DNA of 64,000 bases from Spirosoma fluviale (GCA_945883625.1 CAMCXW010000007.1:1-64000), one strand, 5' to 3'. Counted from the stretch's first letter, positions 7,843 to 17,467 are shown. The notes: a model not told the origin generated them from the letters alone. Numbers and translations are program-made.

Positions 7843-9474
7843 CTACAAGATAAATCGTGTCGATAAGAAATTTGATTGTTGGTTCTCAACAATTTGATTG
7901 ACAATATCTTTATTCAGTTGGTTCGCTTTCGTAGCCACCACCGTACGAATCGAGAACGATCGTAAGGCCGCTGTTACGGATAGTGTTCCTTCGGCGGAAT
8001 CCTTACGGCCCGTGAATGGGAATGAATCTGGTCCACGCTGACATTGTGCGTTTACATTTACGCGCGATACTTGATTGACTGTTTCGTCAATTAAAGCTGA
8101 AATTTGATTCACATCTGTACCGAAAATTGCGACTTGCTGGCCATGTGGTGACTCGTGAATGTAATCGATTGGGGTAGAAATATCTTCAAAAGGAACAACA
8201 GGTACCACTGGGCCAAATTGTTCTTCATGCCAAACTTTCATTTTACTGTTGACAGGATACAATAGAGCAGGGAAGAAGATTGACTTGAAGTTTTCTCCAC
8301 CATGTTTATTGATAACCGTGGCACCGTGTAATTTGGCATCTTCGATTAACTCCTTCAAATAGGCAGGTTTATTAGGTTCGGGTAGCGGTGTGATTTGTAC
8401 ACCAGGTTCCCACATCATCCCTAATTTTAGGGTTTCAATTTTTTCAGCTAATCCTTTGTTAAATGCTTCTGCCAATGATTTATGCACAAAGATAATTTTG
8501 ATCGCTGTGCACCGCTGACCATTGAATGATAATGACCCTAACAAACACTCATTGATGGCTACATCTAGTTGTGCGCTTTCGGTTACAATCGCGGCATTTT
8601 TCGCATCTAGACCTAAAATCGCACGCAGACGATTCACCTTTGGATGCATTTTCTTAAGCTTATCGGCAACTTTTGAAGATCCAATCAACGTCAAAACGTC
8701 AATTTTCCCAGATTCCATGAGTTGAGGTATGATGGAGTTTCCACGACCGTATAGTGTATTAATTACTCCGGCAGGGAAAGAATCTTTAAATGCTTCAAGT
8801 AATGGGTAATGCAATAAAGTGCCGTGTTTGGGGGGTTTAAATAAAACCGTATTACCCATTATTAGGGCTGGGATAAGCGTTGTAAATGTCTCGTTTAAGG
8901 GGTAATTAAATGGTCCCATACACAAAACTACGCCTAATGGTGAGCGTCTTACTTGGCCAATAATTCCTTCTTCAATTAAAAATGTTGAAGACGTACGATC
9001 AATATCTTTTAACGCACCGATGGTATCGTAAATATATTGAACTGTCCGATCAAATTCTTTTTGAGAGTCCGCCAGTGATTTGCCAATTTCCCACATGAGT
9101 AATTTGACAACTTCATCCCGTTTTTGGATCATCTTTTGCGTGAATTTCTCCACGCACTCGATTCGTTGGCTTACCGACATAGAAGGCCATTCACCCCGAC
9201 CATTGGAATAGGCTTTTACTCCTGCATACAACACCTCCATAGCATCTGTAGCATCTGTGATTGGATAAGATCCAATTCGTTTTTGCTCTAAACCTTTGTT
9301 GGTTTTGATATAAATAGGGGACCAAACATCTTGAGTCTTTCCTGACCATTGACGCATTTCACCATTGACTAAGTATTCACGTTGCTCAATGGGACTAGTT
9401 AGGTCAAATTCTTTTGGGATACTTGCTGCATCAGGAAACAGCTTTTCTAATTCACTTGCTTGCATTTGCTTCAT
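7843..9474 (-). CDS. GapN-like NADP-dependent glyceraldehyde-3-phosphate dehydrogenase (ALDH family)
   Basis: 543-residue aldehyde dehydrogenase most like the non-phosphorylating GapN branch, which oxidises glyceraldehyde 3-phosphate directly to 3-phosphoglycerate while making NADPH. The nucleotide-binding segment (GPFNYPLNETFTTLIPAL, about 187-204) and the catalytic Cys322 in FNGQRCTA are clear; GQRCTA matches GapN. The motif that normally reads ELGGK, carrying the general-base Glu, here reads GLDAK at 288-292, so the base is missing or shifted. It is 109 bases downstream of the small protein at 9583 and has its own candidate promoter. Substrate is inferred from family resemblance; another aldehyde is possible. 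Confidence 0.82.
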   Translation of the reverse strand: MKQMQASELEKLFPDAASIPKEFDLTSPIEQREYLVNGEMRQWSGKTQDVWSPIYIKTNKGLEQKRIGSYPITDATDAMEVLYAGVKAYSNGRGEWPSMSVSQRIECVEKFTQKMIQKRDEVVKLLMWEIGKSLADSQKEFDRTVQYIYDTIGALKDIDRTSSTFLIEEGIIGQVRRSPLGVVLCMGPFNYPLNETFTTLIPALIMGNTVLFKPPKHGTLLHYPLLEAFKDSFPAGVINTLYGRGNSIIPQLMESGKIDVLTLIGSSKVADKLKKMHPKVNRLRAILGLDAKNAAIVTESAQLDVAINECLLGSLSFNGQRCTAIKIIFVHKSLAEAFNKGLAEKIETLKLGMMWEPGVQITPLPEPNKPAYLKELIEDAKLHGATVINKHGGENFKSIFFPALLYPVNSKMKVWHEEQFGPVVPVVPFEDISTPIDYIHESPHGQQVAIFGTDVNQISALIDETVNQVSRVNVNAQCQRGPDSFPFTGRKDSAEGTLSVTAALRSFSIRTVVATKANQLNKDIVNQIVENQQSNFLSTRFIL

Positions 9475-9489
9475 CTTTTTTTTCTAATA

Positions 9490-9521
9490 CAAAGTTCTTC
9501 GCTTTGTACATTGCTTTCAAA
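9490..9521 (-). promoter_or_regulatory. Candidate promoter with inverted repeat before the gapN-like gene
   Basis: On the minus strand TTTG (9518-9521), 20 bases, then GAACTTTG (9490-9497), a near match to TAnnTTTG. The -7 box lies inside an inverted repeat TACAAAG (9488-9494) / CTTTGTA (9502-9508) with a 7-base spacer, which could be an operator. Inferred only. Confidence 0.35.
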
Positions 9522-9582
9522 TCAAACAAGTAAAAATTTTAATAGTTATATGATTTTTTAAAAATTTACTATTTTTTAACGT

Positions 9583-9768
9583 TTATTTTTCTGATATCAA
9601 TAGAAATTTGCGTCTAATCTGATTGATTTTAAATTTCTTTTGATCGGTAAAGCTACTTACACTTATTTGTTCAAATAGATTTTTCCATGCGTGAAAAGTG
9701 CTACTATCGTTAGCAGAAAAGCTTATTTCGTCGATTTTTTTAGATTGCAAATATTCGCTAAATGTCAT
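9583..9768 (-). CDS. Small conserved-looking hypothetical protein (61 aa)
   Basis: A 61-residue, soluble, basic protein with no signal peptide or membrane segment. It begins one base after the stop codon of the MFS transporter, which is strong evidence of translation as the last gene of the queA operon. The ending FKINQIRRKFLL and the aromatic-rich middle (FHAWKNLFEQ) resemble a short family I have seen beside Bacteroidota transporters, but I cannot name it or give a function. Confidence 0.65.
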   Translation of the reverse strand: MTFSEYLQSKKIDEISFSANDSSTFHAWKNLFEQISVSSFTDQKKFKINQIRRKFLLISEK

Positions 9769-9769
9769 T

Positions 9770-10939
9770 TTATGCCAGTTTGTGTCGGTATTTTAAAAGA
9801 GAAATAAAGGCGATAATAGCTAAAATTCCACTCATTAGAAATGGCAAAGGAATATTTTTAGCGAATCCTTGATATACTTGGCCAGCAAAAAGAGCCCCCA
9901 GCCCAATGCCTAACTCCAATGCAATATACATGGTAGCCATGGCTCTTCCTATGTGGTTTTTATTAGCTAAATCCGTAGTCCATGCTGCTAATGTAGGGGT
10001 GTTAAAGCCCCAAGCAAAACCGAAAAGAATAGCTGAGGTAATGACCGTCAAAGGACTAGGTGCTAAAACCATTAGAAACATGGCTGCCGCTAAAACGAGT
10101 GCAGAATAGAGCAGGACGGGAATACGGCCATATTTATCTGATGTTTTTGAAAAGAATATCCGGACTACGATGGATGAAATGGTATAGATGGTGAAATATA
10201 GTCCTTTATTGTGCCATCCAATTATTTTGGAAATGTCTGGCATTAAGGTAACTACAACACCAGATGAAAAGGAAACAAATAACATAATCCAAAAAACGGG
10301 TAATATAGTAGGTTCAAATACATCGCTCCAACCAATTTTAAATAGTTTACTTGATAATTTTGATTTCATGGATTTGGGAAGAGTTTCCTTCATGCGCAAT
10401 AGGATCAAAATTGATAACAAGGCAAAAACGGATGATATCCAGAACATCTCTCGGAGGCCTATTTGACTAGCTAAATAACTGCCTATTGCAGGGCCGATAG
10501 ACATGCCGGTAGCCGTAAATATCCCTAATCCTCCTTGCGCTTCTCCTCTTCTATTCTCAGGAATTATATCCGCAACATACGCTGCTGTCGCTGTTGGCTT
10601 TGTTCCCGTGGACATACCATGCAAAAATCGCAAAAATAGAAACCCTTGAACTGTATGGATAATTGGGTAGAGTCCGCCGCATAAAAAGCATACCAATGAA
10701 CCAAATGCCATAACGGGAATTCTCCCGATATGATCAGTCAATTTCCCTGAGAATGGCCTACTTAATGCTGCCGTCAGTGTAAATAATGCGATGATATATC
10801 CGATATACTCTTTCCCACCAAGGCCAGCTAAATAATCAGGTAATTCAGGAATAATCATTGAAAAACTAGCTGAGAACAAGAAATTACTTACACACAGAAG
10901 TACAAAATTCAACGTATAAATTGACGTAGGTTTTCCCAT
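9770..10939 (-). CDS. MFS transporter, drug/metabolite exporter type
   Basis: Inner-membrane transporter of the major facilitator superfamily, 389 aa, with about 12 hydrophobic segments. Between the second and third segments lies the MFS motif A variant GKLTDHIGRIPVM, and a related copy SKTSDKYGRIPVL occurs after the central loop, the usual two-fold repeat. The family resemblance is to DHA1-type proton-driven exporters. Its ATG overlaps the stop of the MMPL gene by one base (TAATG), so the two are translated in series. Substrate is unknown; the pairing with an RND/MMPL exporter suggests export of a lipid-like or toxic compound, but that is inference. Confidence 0.88.
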   Translation of the reverse strand: MGKPTSIYTLNFVLLCVSNFLFSASFSMIIPELPDYLAGLGGKEYIGYIIALFTLTAALSRPFSGKLTDHIGRIPVMAFGSLVCFLCGGLYPIIHTVQGFLFLRFLHGMSTGTKPTATAAYVADIIPENRRGEAQGGLGIFTATGMSIGPAIGSYLASQIGLREMFWISSVFALLSILILLRMKETLPKSMKSKLSSKLFKIGWSDVFEPTILPVFWIMLFVSFSSGVVVTLMPDISKIIGWHNKGLYFTIYTISSIVVRIFFSKTSDKYGRIPVLLYSALVLAAAMFLMVLAPSPLTVITSAILFGFAWGFNTPTLAAWTTDLANKNHIGRAMATMYIALELGIGLGALFAGQVYQGFAKNIPLPFLMSGILAIIAFISLLKYRHKLA

Positions 10940-13308
10940 TAAATTTCTTCGATGAAGGCCTTGGTCTCTTTTTTATTCATACCCATTAAAAAGGCTGGTA
11001 GCAAAATAAGGTTGCAAATCATAGCCATCAGTAGCGTGATGGAAACGAGAATTCCAAGTGCTTGTGTCCCTTTGAAGGTTGATGCAGTGAAAATAAAGAA
11101 CCCAAAAAACAAGATCATGGCTGTGTAGAACATGGAAACACCTGTTTTTTGAATGGTGATTTGTACTGCTTTGGCAACATTATTTGAATTTTTAAACCAC
11201 TCCTCCTTGTATCGCGTTAAAAAATATATGGTTCCATCGCTTGAAATACCAAAGGCAATAGAGAAAATTAGAATAGTACTTGGCTTTAATGCGATGTGAA
11301 AGAATCCCATCAACCCCGCCGTAATAAGTAAGGGTATTAAGGATGGGATGGTTGAAATAATGACCATTTTCCAGCTGCGGAATAAAAGTGCCATTAAAAT
11401 ACAAATTAGTATAATGGCCGTAATTGTGCTTTCTATCAGGTTTGTCTGCAAATAAGCTGTTTGGAATGCATAAATTACTGAGTTTCCTGTAATTTTTGCA
11501 TCATAGGCCCGCGCATCACTTGCAGGTAAGATATCACCTGATTCACTATCAGTTCGAAAAATAGTATCAATTTTTGGCTGAAGCTCATCGTACAGTTTTT
11601 GCGTACGGACAGTTCCAATATCGGCCATTTGAAAACTTATACGCGTAAATCGTTTTTCTTTATCTAAGAAACCTGCGAATAAATTTTGTTTCCCTTGTAA
11701 GCTACCTTGGAAATCTTTTAATTTTGAAAGTTCATCAATTCCCGGTAAGGTAAAATATTTGGGATCTCCACCCCGATAGACTTGATAAAGGTATTTTGTT
11801 GCCGTAACTAAAGAGAGACCCTGCGTAAATTCAGGGTGTTGACCTATTAGTTTTTCAGTTCGTTTAATTTTTGCCAAGATTTCTGGTGAAAGTGCTCGGT
11901 CTGATTCATGTGCATCGATTGAAATTTCGAATGGCATAACGCCTTTGAAGTGTGTTTCGATAAATTTCAAATCGGTATAAATAGCATTTTCTCTTGGTAA
12001 ATCGTCAACAATATAGCCTACAGCCTCTATTTTGCTTAAACCATACAGAGAAACAACAAGTAAAAAACCAATGATACTATAGATGACTTTCCGACGCTTA
12101 AATACCCAAAATTCAACGCGCGTTAGGAATCGATTAATTCTCTTACTTTCAAAATGAGCTAAATCTTTCGCCTTTGGTGGATTTAAATAACTAAAAAAGA
12201 TAGGAATCAATACCAAAGACAATAAGAATGTGAACATGACATTCAATGATGCGACTATGCCAAATTCCACCAGCAAGGCCGAACCCGTAAATGCAAATAC
12301 ACCAAATCCAATAGACGTAGTAATATTCGCTAAAAATAACGTTCGGCCCACAGTTGCTATACTCCCCAGCAGTGATGCTTCTTTATCGTTAGTTTCAGCA
12401 TAGTTTTCGTGGTATTTGTTCAGTAAAAAAATGACATTTGGTACGCCTATTACCACAATGAGTGGGGGGATTAATCCCGATAATAGAGTGATTTTAAATC
12501 CAAAAAGAACTATAGTTGCGAGTGAGGCTACGATGCCAATTAGAATTACGATTAGCGCGAAAAAGACAACTTGAATTGACCTGAAAAAATAAAATAAAAT
12601 GAGGGAAGTTACTGCGATTGCCAACAACAGAAATAGTACCAATTCATTCGTTACTTGTGACGTATATTCTGTGCGGATAAATGGCATTCCAGAGTAATGC
12701 AACTTATTTTTTGTATTAGCTGAATAGTTTTCACCAAGGGATTTGATTTTTTTAACTAGTGAAATTCTATTTTTATTGTTGATGGTCTTTTGATCAAGCG
12801 TAATTAACATCAAATGAACCCGGAGATCTTCTGTGAAAAGGAAATTTCGATAAATCGGTAATTTGTTGATTTTGGATTTTAATGAATCTAATTCAGCTTG
12901 CGAGCTATTTGTTGACCCCACATACAGAGGTCTTGTTTTAAAGATTTTTCTTGTCGTATCAATATAGACTTCAGGTAGATTGGGTAATGCTAACATGGAC
13001 TTGATGCCTGCCTCTTTTTTGATTTCGGTAAACAAGTTATTCCATGCATCAAACTCAGCTGGTTTAAACAAATTTGGATTTTCCAATCCGATGACCATTA
13101 CATTGCCATCCTCACCATATTTCTTCTTGAATGATTCGTACAACTGAAATTGTTCGTTCGATTGAGGAAGAATTTTAGCTAATTCATAGCTAAGTTGAAT
13201 TTGGCTAGCTGTGTATGCTAACCATATCGTCGTAAAAAATAAAACACCTAGAATGGCTAATTTGAATTTGAGGATTTGAGTCCCAATCCAATTCCATGAT
13301 TTATTCAT
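10939..13308 (-). CDS. RND/MMPL family exporter
   Basis: 789-residue inner-membrane protein of the RND superfamily, MMPL/patched-like branch. There are two similar halves, each with one N-terminal membrane helix (about 15-35 and 395-415), a large periplasmic loop, and a cluster of five helices; the first cluster contains the Asn/Glu-bearing stretch GVPNVIFLLNKYHENY and the second SSDGTIYFLTRYKEEW. Members move lipids, hopanoids or hydrophobic compounds across the inner membrane. It overlaps ispD by 8 bases upstream and the MFS gene by one base downstream. Its place behind ispD could hint at an isoprenoid-derived substrate, but that is a guess. Confidence 0.88.
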   Translation of the reverse strand: MNKSWNWIGTQILKFKLAILGVLFFTTIWLAYTASQIQLSYELAKILPQSNEQFQLYESFKKKYGEDGNVMVIGLENPNLFKPAEFDAWNNLFTEIKKEAGIKSMLALPNLPEVYIDTTRKIFKTRPLYVGSTNSSQAELDSLKSKINKLPIYRNFLFTEDLRVHLMLITLDQKTINNKNRISLVKKIKSLGENYSANTKNKLHYSGMPFIRTEYTSQVTNELVLFLLLAIAVTSLILFYFFRSIQVVFFALIVILIGIVASLATIVLFGFKITLLSGLIPPLIVVIGVPNVIFLLNKYHENYAETNDKEASLLGSIATVGRTLFLANITTSIGFGVFAFTGSALLVEFGIVASLNVMFTFLLSLVLIPIFFSYLNPPKAKDLAHFESKRINRFLTRVEFWVFKRRKVIYSIIGFLLVVSLYGLSKIEAVGYIVDDLPRENAIYTDLKFIETHFKGVMPFEISIDAHESDRALSPEILAKIKRTEKLIGQHPEFTQGLSLVTATKYLYQVYRGGDPKYFTLPGIDELSKLKDFQGSLQGKQNLFAGFLDKEKRFTRISFQMADIGTVRTQKLYDELQPKIDTIFRTDSESGDILPASDARAYDAKITGNSVIYAFQTAYLQTNLIESTITAIILICILMALLFRSWKMVIISTIPSLIPLLITAGLMGFFHIALKPSTILIFSIAFGISSDGTIYFLTRYKEEWFKNSNNVAKAVQITIQKTGVSMFYTAMILFFGFFIFTASTFKGTQALGILVSITLLMAMICNLILLPAFLMGMNKKETKAFIEEI

Positions 13309-13996
13309 TGACTTCTCCTTTTAATATTTCAGCCAACGCTAAATCTTCTGACGTTGTTATTTTAATATTGGCATATGTCCCTTCTACTACATGAATATGT
13401 TCTCCTATATTTTCAACAACACTCGCATCATCTGTAAAATGGGAATTATATCCATTTGCGTATGCTTTTCGTAGCGTGTTTAATTTAAAAACTTGAGGTG
13501 TTTGAATAACACGTATATCGGCACGATTTACAGCTATAAATGCTTTTTTTTCGTCGTTCCACATTCTAATTGAATCTTTTGATGGCATTGCAACGACCGC
13601 ATTGCCGTATTTGGATGCTTCCTCAAATGCGTGTTGGATCGTTTGTTTACTTATCAATGGACGCACGCCATCATGGATTGCAACTAAACATTCAGTCCCA
13701 TAGGTAATGGCTTGAATACCAGCTAAGCTCGAATGAAATCGGGTTTCTCCTCCGGCAACTAATTTGTGAGGAGTTTGTGTAAGAATTTCAGGATATTTCT
13801 TTCCTAGAGTGGCCCAATGATCAAATTGTTCTTGTGGTAAGACTAGAATTAATTCAATATCTGGAATGGCGGCTTTGAATGCTGCCAAGGTATGAAAAAG
13901 AATGGGTTTATTTTGAAGCAGTAAAAATTGCTTCGGTACCGACGAATTCATGCGTTGTCCGCTACCTCCCGCAACTATAATTGCTATTTTTTTCAA
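13301..13996 (-). CDS. ispD: 2-C-methyl-D-erythritol 4-phosphate cytidylyltransferase
   Basis: Third step of the MEP pathway to isoprenoid precursors: couples CTP to methylerythritol phosphate. The 231-residue protein shows the family's N-terminal nucleotide loop IVAGGSGQRMNSSVPKQFL, then the IHDGVRPL and TDDASVVE motifs, and ends with the usual ITTSEDLALAE. It lies 17 bases behind queA and overlaps the MMPL gene by 8 bases, so it is in the middle of a tight operon. Full length, no oddities. Confidence 0.96.
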   Translation of the reverse strand: MKKIAIIVAGGSGQRMNSSVPKQFLLLQNKPILFHTLAAFKAAIPDIELILVLPQEQFDHWATLGKKYPEILTQTPHKLVAGGETRFHSSLAGIQAITYGTECLVAIHDGVRPLISKQTIQHAFEEASKYGNAVVAMPSKDSIRMWNDEKKAFIAVNRADIRVIQTPQVFKLNTLRKAYANGYNSHFTDDASVVENIGEHIHVVEGTYANIKITTSEDLALAEILKGEVNE

Positions 13997-14013
13997 AATA
14001 AACCCATTTACAA

Positions 14014-15066
14014 TTAAATTATTAACATTACGTCGCCGTAACTGAAGAAGCGATATTTCTCCTTAATGGCTTGTTGGTATGCATCTTGAACCAAATCATA
14101 TCCACCAAAAGCACATGACATCATGTATAAAATAGATTCAGGTAAATGGAAATTTGTTAAAAGGGCAGTTGGTATTTTAAACTCGTACGGTGGGAAGATA
14201 AATTTATCTGTCCAAGAATCAATCGGTTTTAAGTGACCGCTAGCTGATACAGATGACTCCAAGGCTTTCATAACTGTAGTTCCTACGGCCAACACATGTT
14301 TTTTGCCATCAATAGCTTGATTGACATAATCACATGTATCTTGGTTAATCATAAAATGTTCTGAATCGGTTTTATGTTTTGTAAGATCTTCAACATCTAC
14401 TTGGCGAAAAGTTCCTAATCCGATATGAAGAGTAAGTGGCGTGAATTGGGTTCCATTTAACTCCATACGCTTCATGATAATTTTGGAGAAGTGTAATCCG
14501 GCAGTTGGTGCTGCTACCGCACCCACGTGCTCTGCATAAATTGTTTGAAAACGGTCACGATCTTCTTCTGTCGCCGCGCGCTTAAGACGAATCTCATCTG
14601 GAAGTGGCGTTTCACCTAATTCGTGAATTGCCGCCATGAGCGCTTCATGATCGCCATCGTATAAAAAACGAATCGTACGGCCACGCGATGTGGTATTATC
14701 AATAACCTCAGCTACTAAATCTGAATCGCCAAAATATAATTTATTTCCTACTCGAATTTTTCTTGCAGGGTCGACCAATACATCCCATAAACGGTGTTCG
14801 CGGTTTAATTCACGTAACAAAAAAACTTCGATTTGAGCGCCTGTTTTCTCTTTGTTTCCATAAAGACGGGCAGGGAAAACTTTGGTATTGTTCGTTACTA
14901 AAACATCTCCATCTCCAAAATAATCTACGATATCTGTAAATTTCTTATGCTCAATAGTTTTTTCCTTTCGGTTAATGACCATCATGCGAGCGTCTTCGCG
15001 ATTTTCTGTGGGGTTTAAAGCAATTAAGTTTTGTGGTAAATCAAATCTGAATTCAGATAATTTCAT
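14014..15066 (-). CDS. queA: S-adenosylmethionine:tRNA ribosyltransferase-isomerase
   Basis: Makes epoxyqueuosine in the wobble base of GUN-anticodon tRNAs by transferring ribose from SAM. From the ATG at 15066 the product is 350 aa, the family norm, and starts [16 protein letters not shown] as expected. A longer frame opens at 15132, but the predicted transcription start (about 15131, from the promoter at 15138-15169) would leave that ATG at or before the first base of the message, so I reject it. Motifs include [21 protein letters not shown] and [11 protein letters not shown]-like [11 protein letters not shown]. It is the first gene of the queA-ispD-MMPL-MFS-small protein operon. Confidence 0.96.
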   Translation of the reverse strand: MKLSEFRFDLPQNLIALNPTENREDARMMVINRKEKTIEHKKFTDIVDYFGDGDVLVTNNTKVFPARLYGNKEKTGAQIEVFLLRELNREHRLWDVLVDPARKIRVGNKLYFGDSDLVAEVIDNTTSRGRTIRFLYDGDHEALMAAIHELGETPLPDEIRLKRAATEEDRDRFQTIYAEHVGAVAAPTAGLHFSKIIMKRMELNGTQFTPLTLHIGLGTFRQVDVEDLTKHKTDSEHFMINQDTCDYVNQAIDGKKHVLAVGTTVMKALESSVSASGHLKPIDSWTDKFIFPPYEFKIPTALLTNFHLPESILYMMSCAFGGYDLVQDAYQQAIKEKYRFFSYGDVMLII

Positions 15067-15137
15067 TCGGATGGGGTTTGAAATGAATTTATGATTCCAA
15101 TTGCGTGCGCAATTGGTGCATAAAATTTGCAATTTTA

Positions 15138-15169
15138 CAAATATACACTTTTGAAGGGGGGCTTGTCAA
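15138..15169 (-). promoter_or_regulatory. Promoter for the queA operon
   Basis: On the minus strand TTG (15167-15169), 21 bases, then TATATTTG (15138-15145): a full match to the Bacteroidota TTG/TAnnTTTG promoter. It fixes the queA start at 15066 by placing +1 near 15131. Confidence 0.6.
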
Positions 15170-15225
15170 GGTATATTTTAAACAATTTGAAAAAAGTCAG
15201 GTTTTAAATTAGTAAGTACTATCCT

Positions 15226-16527
15226 ATGCAGTCAGTTTCTATTTTTTGGTTTCGGCGTGATTTACGAATTACGGATAATCATGGCCTTTGGGCAGCTCTG
15301 AAAAGAGAAAATCCCGTATTGCCACTATTTATTTTTGATCCCACTATTTTAGAACGGTTGGAAGATCACCGGGATGCCCGAGTTGAGTTTATTCATAATT
15401 CTTTATCTGAATTAAAATCGAATATTCAGAAACAAGGTGGAGATCTTTGTGTGTTACATGCGCAACCATTGGAGGCATTTAAGAATTTACAATCTCAGTA
15501 TACGATTCGTGCTATTTACACTAATCATGATTATGAGAAGTATGGGTGTGATCGCGATGATGTCATTATGCGTTGGGCTGAATCTCAGCAAATTAAATTT
15601 CATACCTATAAAGATCAAGCGATTTTTGAAAAAAATGAGGTTTTAAGCGGACAAGGGACTCCTTATACCGTATTTACTCCTTATTCGCGAAAATGGAAAG
15701 AGCGCCTTCGTGCAGAACCTATCGTTCAGTTTCCTTCTGAAGTACTTCAAAACTATTTATCAGCGAAATTTGATTTTTTGAGTTTAGAATCAATTGGATT
15801 TGAATCGACGGGATTGGCTTTTCCTAAGCCAACAGTTGCAGATGATTTAATTCGTAATTATGGAGAGCGTAGGGATTTTCCTGCATTACCGGGGACGAGT
15901 AGGTTATCTGTCCATTTGCGATTTGGTACAGTTTCGATTCGAAGTCTTGTTTTGCGAGCGATAGGAAAATCAGAAGTATGGTTGAATGAATTAATTTGGC
16001 GGGACTTTTATTTTAACATTTTACATCATTTTCCGCATATATCCACTGGTCATGCTTTTCGCAAAGAATATGATCGTATGGAATGGCGAAATAATGAAGA
16101 AGAGTTTGATGCTTGGAAGCAAGGCCAAACGGGTTATCCGATTGTAGATGCTGGAATGCGAGAATTGAATGCGACCGGATTTATGCATAATCGTGTTCGA
16201 ATGATTGTAGCGAGTTTTTTGGTCAAACATTTATTGATTGATTGGCGCTGGGGAGAAGCCTATTTTGCTGCCAAATTAGTAGATTTTGATTTTTCTGCCA
16301 ATAATGGTGGTTGGCAATGGGCAGCTGGTTCTGGTTGCGATGCGGCTCCTTATTTTCGCGTATTTAATCCCACTCTACAAACTAAAAAATTTGATGGTGA
16401 GTTGGCATACATTCGTAAATGGGTACCAGAATTTCAAGAGTTAAGTTATGCTAAACCTATTGTAAATCATGAAATGGCACGAGAGCGTGTTTTAGTGGCA
16501 TACAAAAAAGCACTAGCTAAAGCTTAG
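15226..16527 (+). CDS. phr: Deoxyribodipyrimidine photolyase / cryptochrome family
   Basis: Light-driven repair of cyclobutane pyrimidine dimers using FAD. The 433-residue protein has an N-terminal antenna-binding alpha/beta domain (starts SIFWFRRDLRITDNHGLW) and a C-terminal helical FAD domain with the LIWRDFYFNIL segment, the MRELNATGFMHNRVRM motif and DFDFSANNGGWQWAAGSGCDA, which hold the FAD and the tryptophans of electron transfer. Length and motifs fit class I CPD photolyases. Its stop overlaps the stop of the convergent DUF3108 gene by four bases. Confidence 0.95.
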   Translation: MQSVSIFWFRRDLRITDNHGLWAALKRENPVLPLFIFDPTILERLEDHRDARVEFIHNSLSELKSNIQKQGGDLCVLHAQPLEAFKNLQSQYTIRAIYTNHDYEKYGCDRDDVIMRWAESQQIKFHTYKDQAIFEKNEVLSGQGTPYTVFTPYSRKWKERLRAEPIVQFPSEVLQNYLSAKFDFLSLESIGFESTGLAFPKPTVADDLIRNYGERRDFPALPGTSRLSVHLRFGTVSIRSLVLRAIGKSEVWLNELIWRDFYFNILHHFPHISTGHAFRKEYDRMEWRNNEEEFDAWKQGQTGYPIVDAGMRELNATGFMHNRVRMIVASFLVKHLLIDWRWGEAYFAAKLVDFDFSANNGGWQWAAGSGCDAAPYFRVFNPTLQTKKFDGELAYIRKWVPEFQELSYAKPIVNHEMARERVLVAYKKALAKA

Positions 16528-17318
16528 TATACATTTTTATTTTCAATCGTATAGTCGGTTAAATCTATCGAAAGGAACCCGATTTTTAAGTTAACTTCCA
16601 TTTTGAAGGGTAACTGATATTTGTCATTGGTTATCCACAGTTGAATTGCATCCTCTTCTTTAAACATCTTGTTTTTTGGTAGCACTAAGGTGGTTCGTAT
16701 ACAATTTTTATTTCCCCAAGGACTTTCGATTTTTTCGAATCCTTTCACGATAAACCAAATTTCATAGATACTTCCGTCAACTAATATGTTGGCTTTCTGC
16801 TTTTGGCCTATCTTCATTTCACCTAAAGGTTTATCGCGTAAGAAAAAATAGCCCCCGATTAAATCCAAAGTTGATTTATTTATTGCTAAATTTTTGACTG
16901 TTGGCTTGTTTTGTGGTGAGTTTATTTTAGCTATTAAATTGGCGTGGTCGAATATGACTGTTTCTGTTTTTCGGTATCGACCTTCCTTTTTACGCATCTC
17001 TGTTTTAATTGGTAGATGGGAGTCGGTATCTAGGTAAGCAGACCAATAATCAACTACGGGCGATATGATATCTAGTATACCAACAGTTTTACCCGTTATT
17101 TCAATTTTTCGAGTTTCTTGGCCATTTACTTGTTGCGTTTGTCCACTTGTGTGAATTGTTGCTTCTGCGGCATTAATAAAACCGAGATGTATGCGGTATT
17201 TTAAATGTTCGTTAGCTAAAATACTGGAATTTTCTTGGCATATACTTGGGTGGATGGTAACCAATAATATGATAATTACATGTAAGTGTTTGCTGAAAAA
17301 AGATGGTTTGAATTGCAA
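16524..17318 (-). CDS. DUF3108 domain-containing exported protein
   Basis: A 264-residue protein with a cleavable N-terminal signal (hydrophobic core HVIIILLVTIHPSICQ, about residues 12-27). The mature part starts with the DUF3108 hallmark YRIHLGFINAAEATI and is mostly predicted beta strands. The family is periplasmic or outer-membrane linked in Bacteroidota; no activity is established. It is convergent with phr with a four-base overlap and divergent from recA. Confidence 0.8.
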   Translation of the reverse strand: MQFKPSFFSKHLHVIIILLVTIHPSICQENSSILANEHLKYRIHLGFINAAEATIHTSGQTQQVNGQETRKIEITGKTVGILDIISPVVDYWSAYLDTDSHLPIKTEMRKKEGRYRKTETVIFDHANLIAKINSPQNKPTVKNLAINKSTLDLIGGYFFLRDKPLGEMKIGQKQKANILVDGSIYEIWFIVKGFEKIESPWGNKNCIRTTLVLPKNKMFKEEDAIQLWITNDKYQLPFKMEVNLKIGFLSIDLTDYTIENKNVY

Positions 17319-17370
17319 GAGCTTGGTTTTAATTACAAAGGATTTATTTGACGACAGAATATCAATTTAT

Positions 17371-17404
17371 TTGTTTTTTCATTACGTGGTATTTCCTATT
17401 TTTG
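17371..17404 (+). promoter_or_regulatory. Candidate promoter for recA
   Basis: TTG (17371-17373), 23 bases, then TATTTTTG (17397-17404), giving a start near 17411 and a leader of about 57 bases. No LexA-type palindrome is seen around it. Spacing is at the long end of the usual range. Confidence 0.45.
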
Positions 17405-17467
17405 TTTGGATTTAGATGAAAGACATTAAATCTACAAGGAACATTCAAAATTATCAATAAATATAAC

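Noticed and set aside
16631-16639. Perfect DnaA box TTATCCACA inside the DUF3108 gene
   Set aside because: Isolated and coding; dnaA is 2 kb away but no second box lies near, so this is probably chance.
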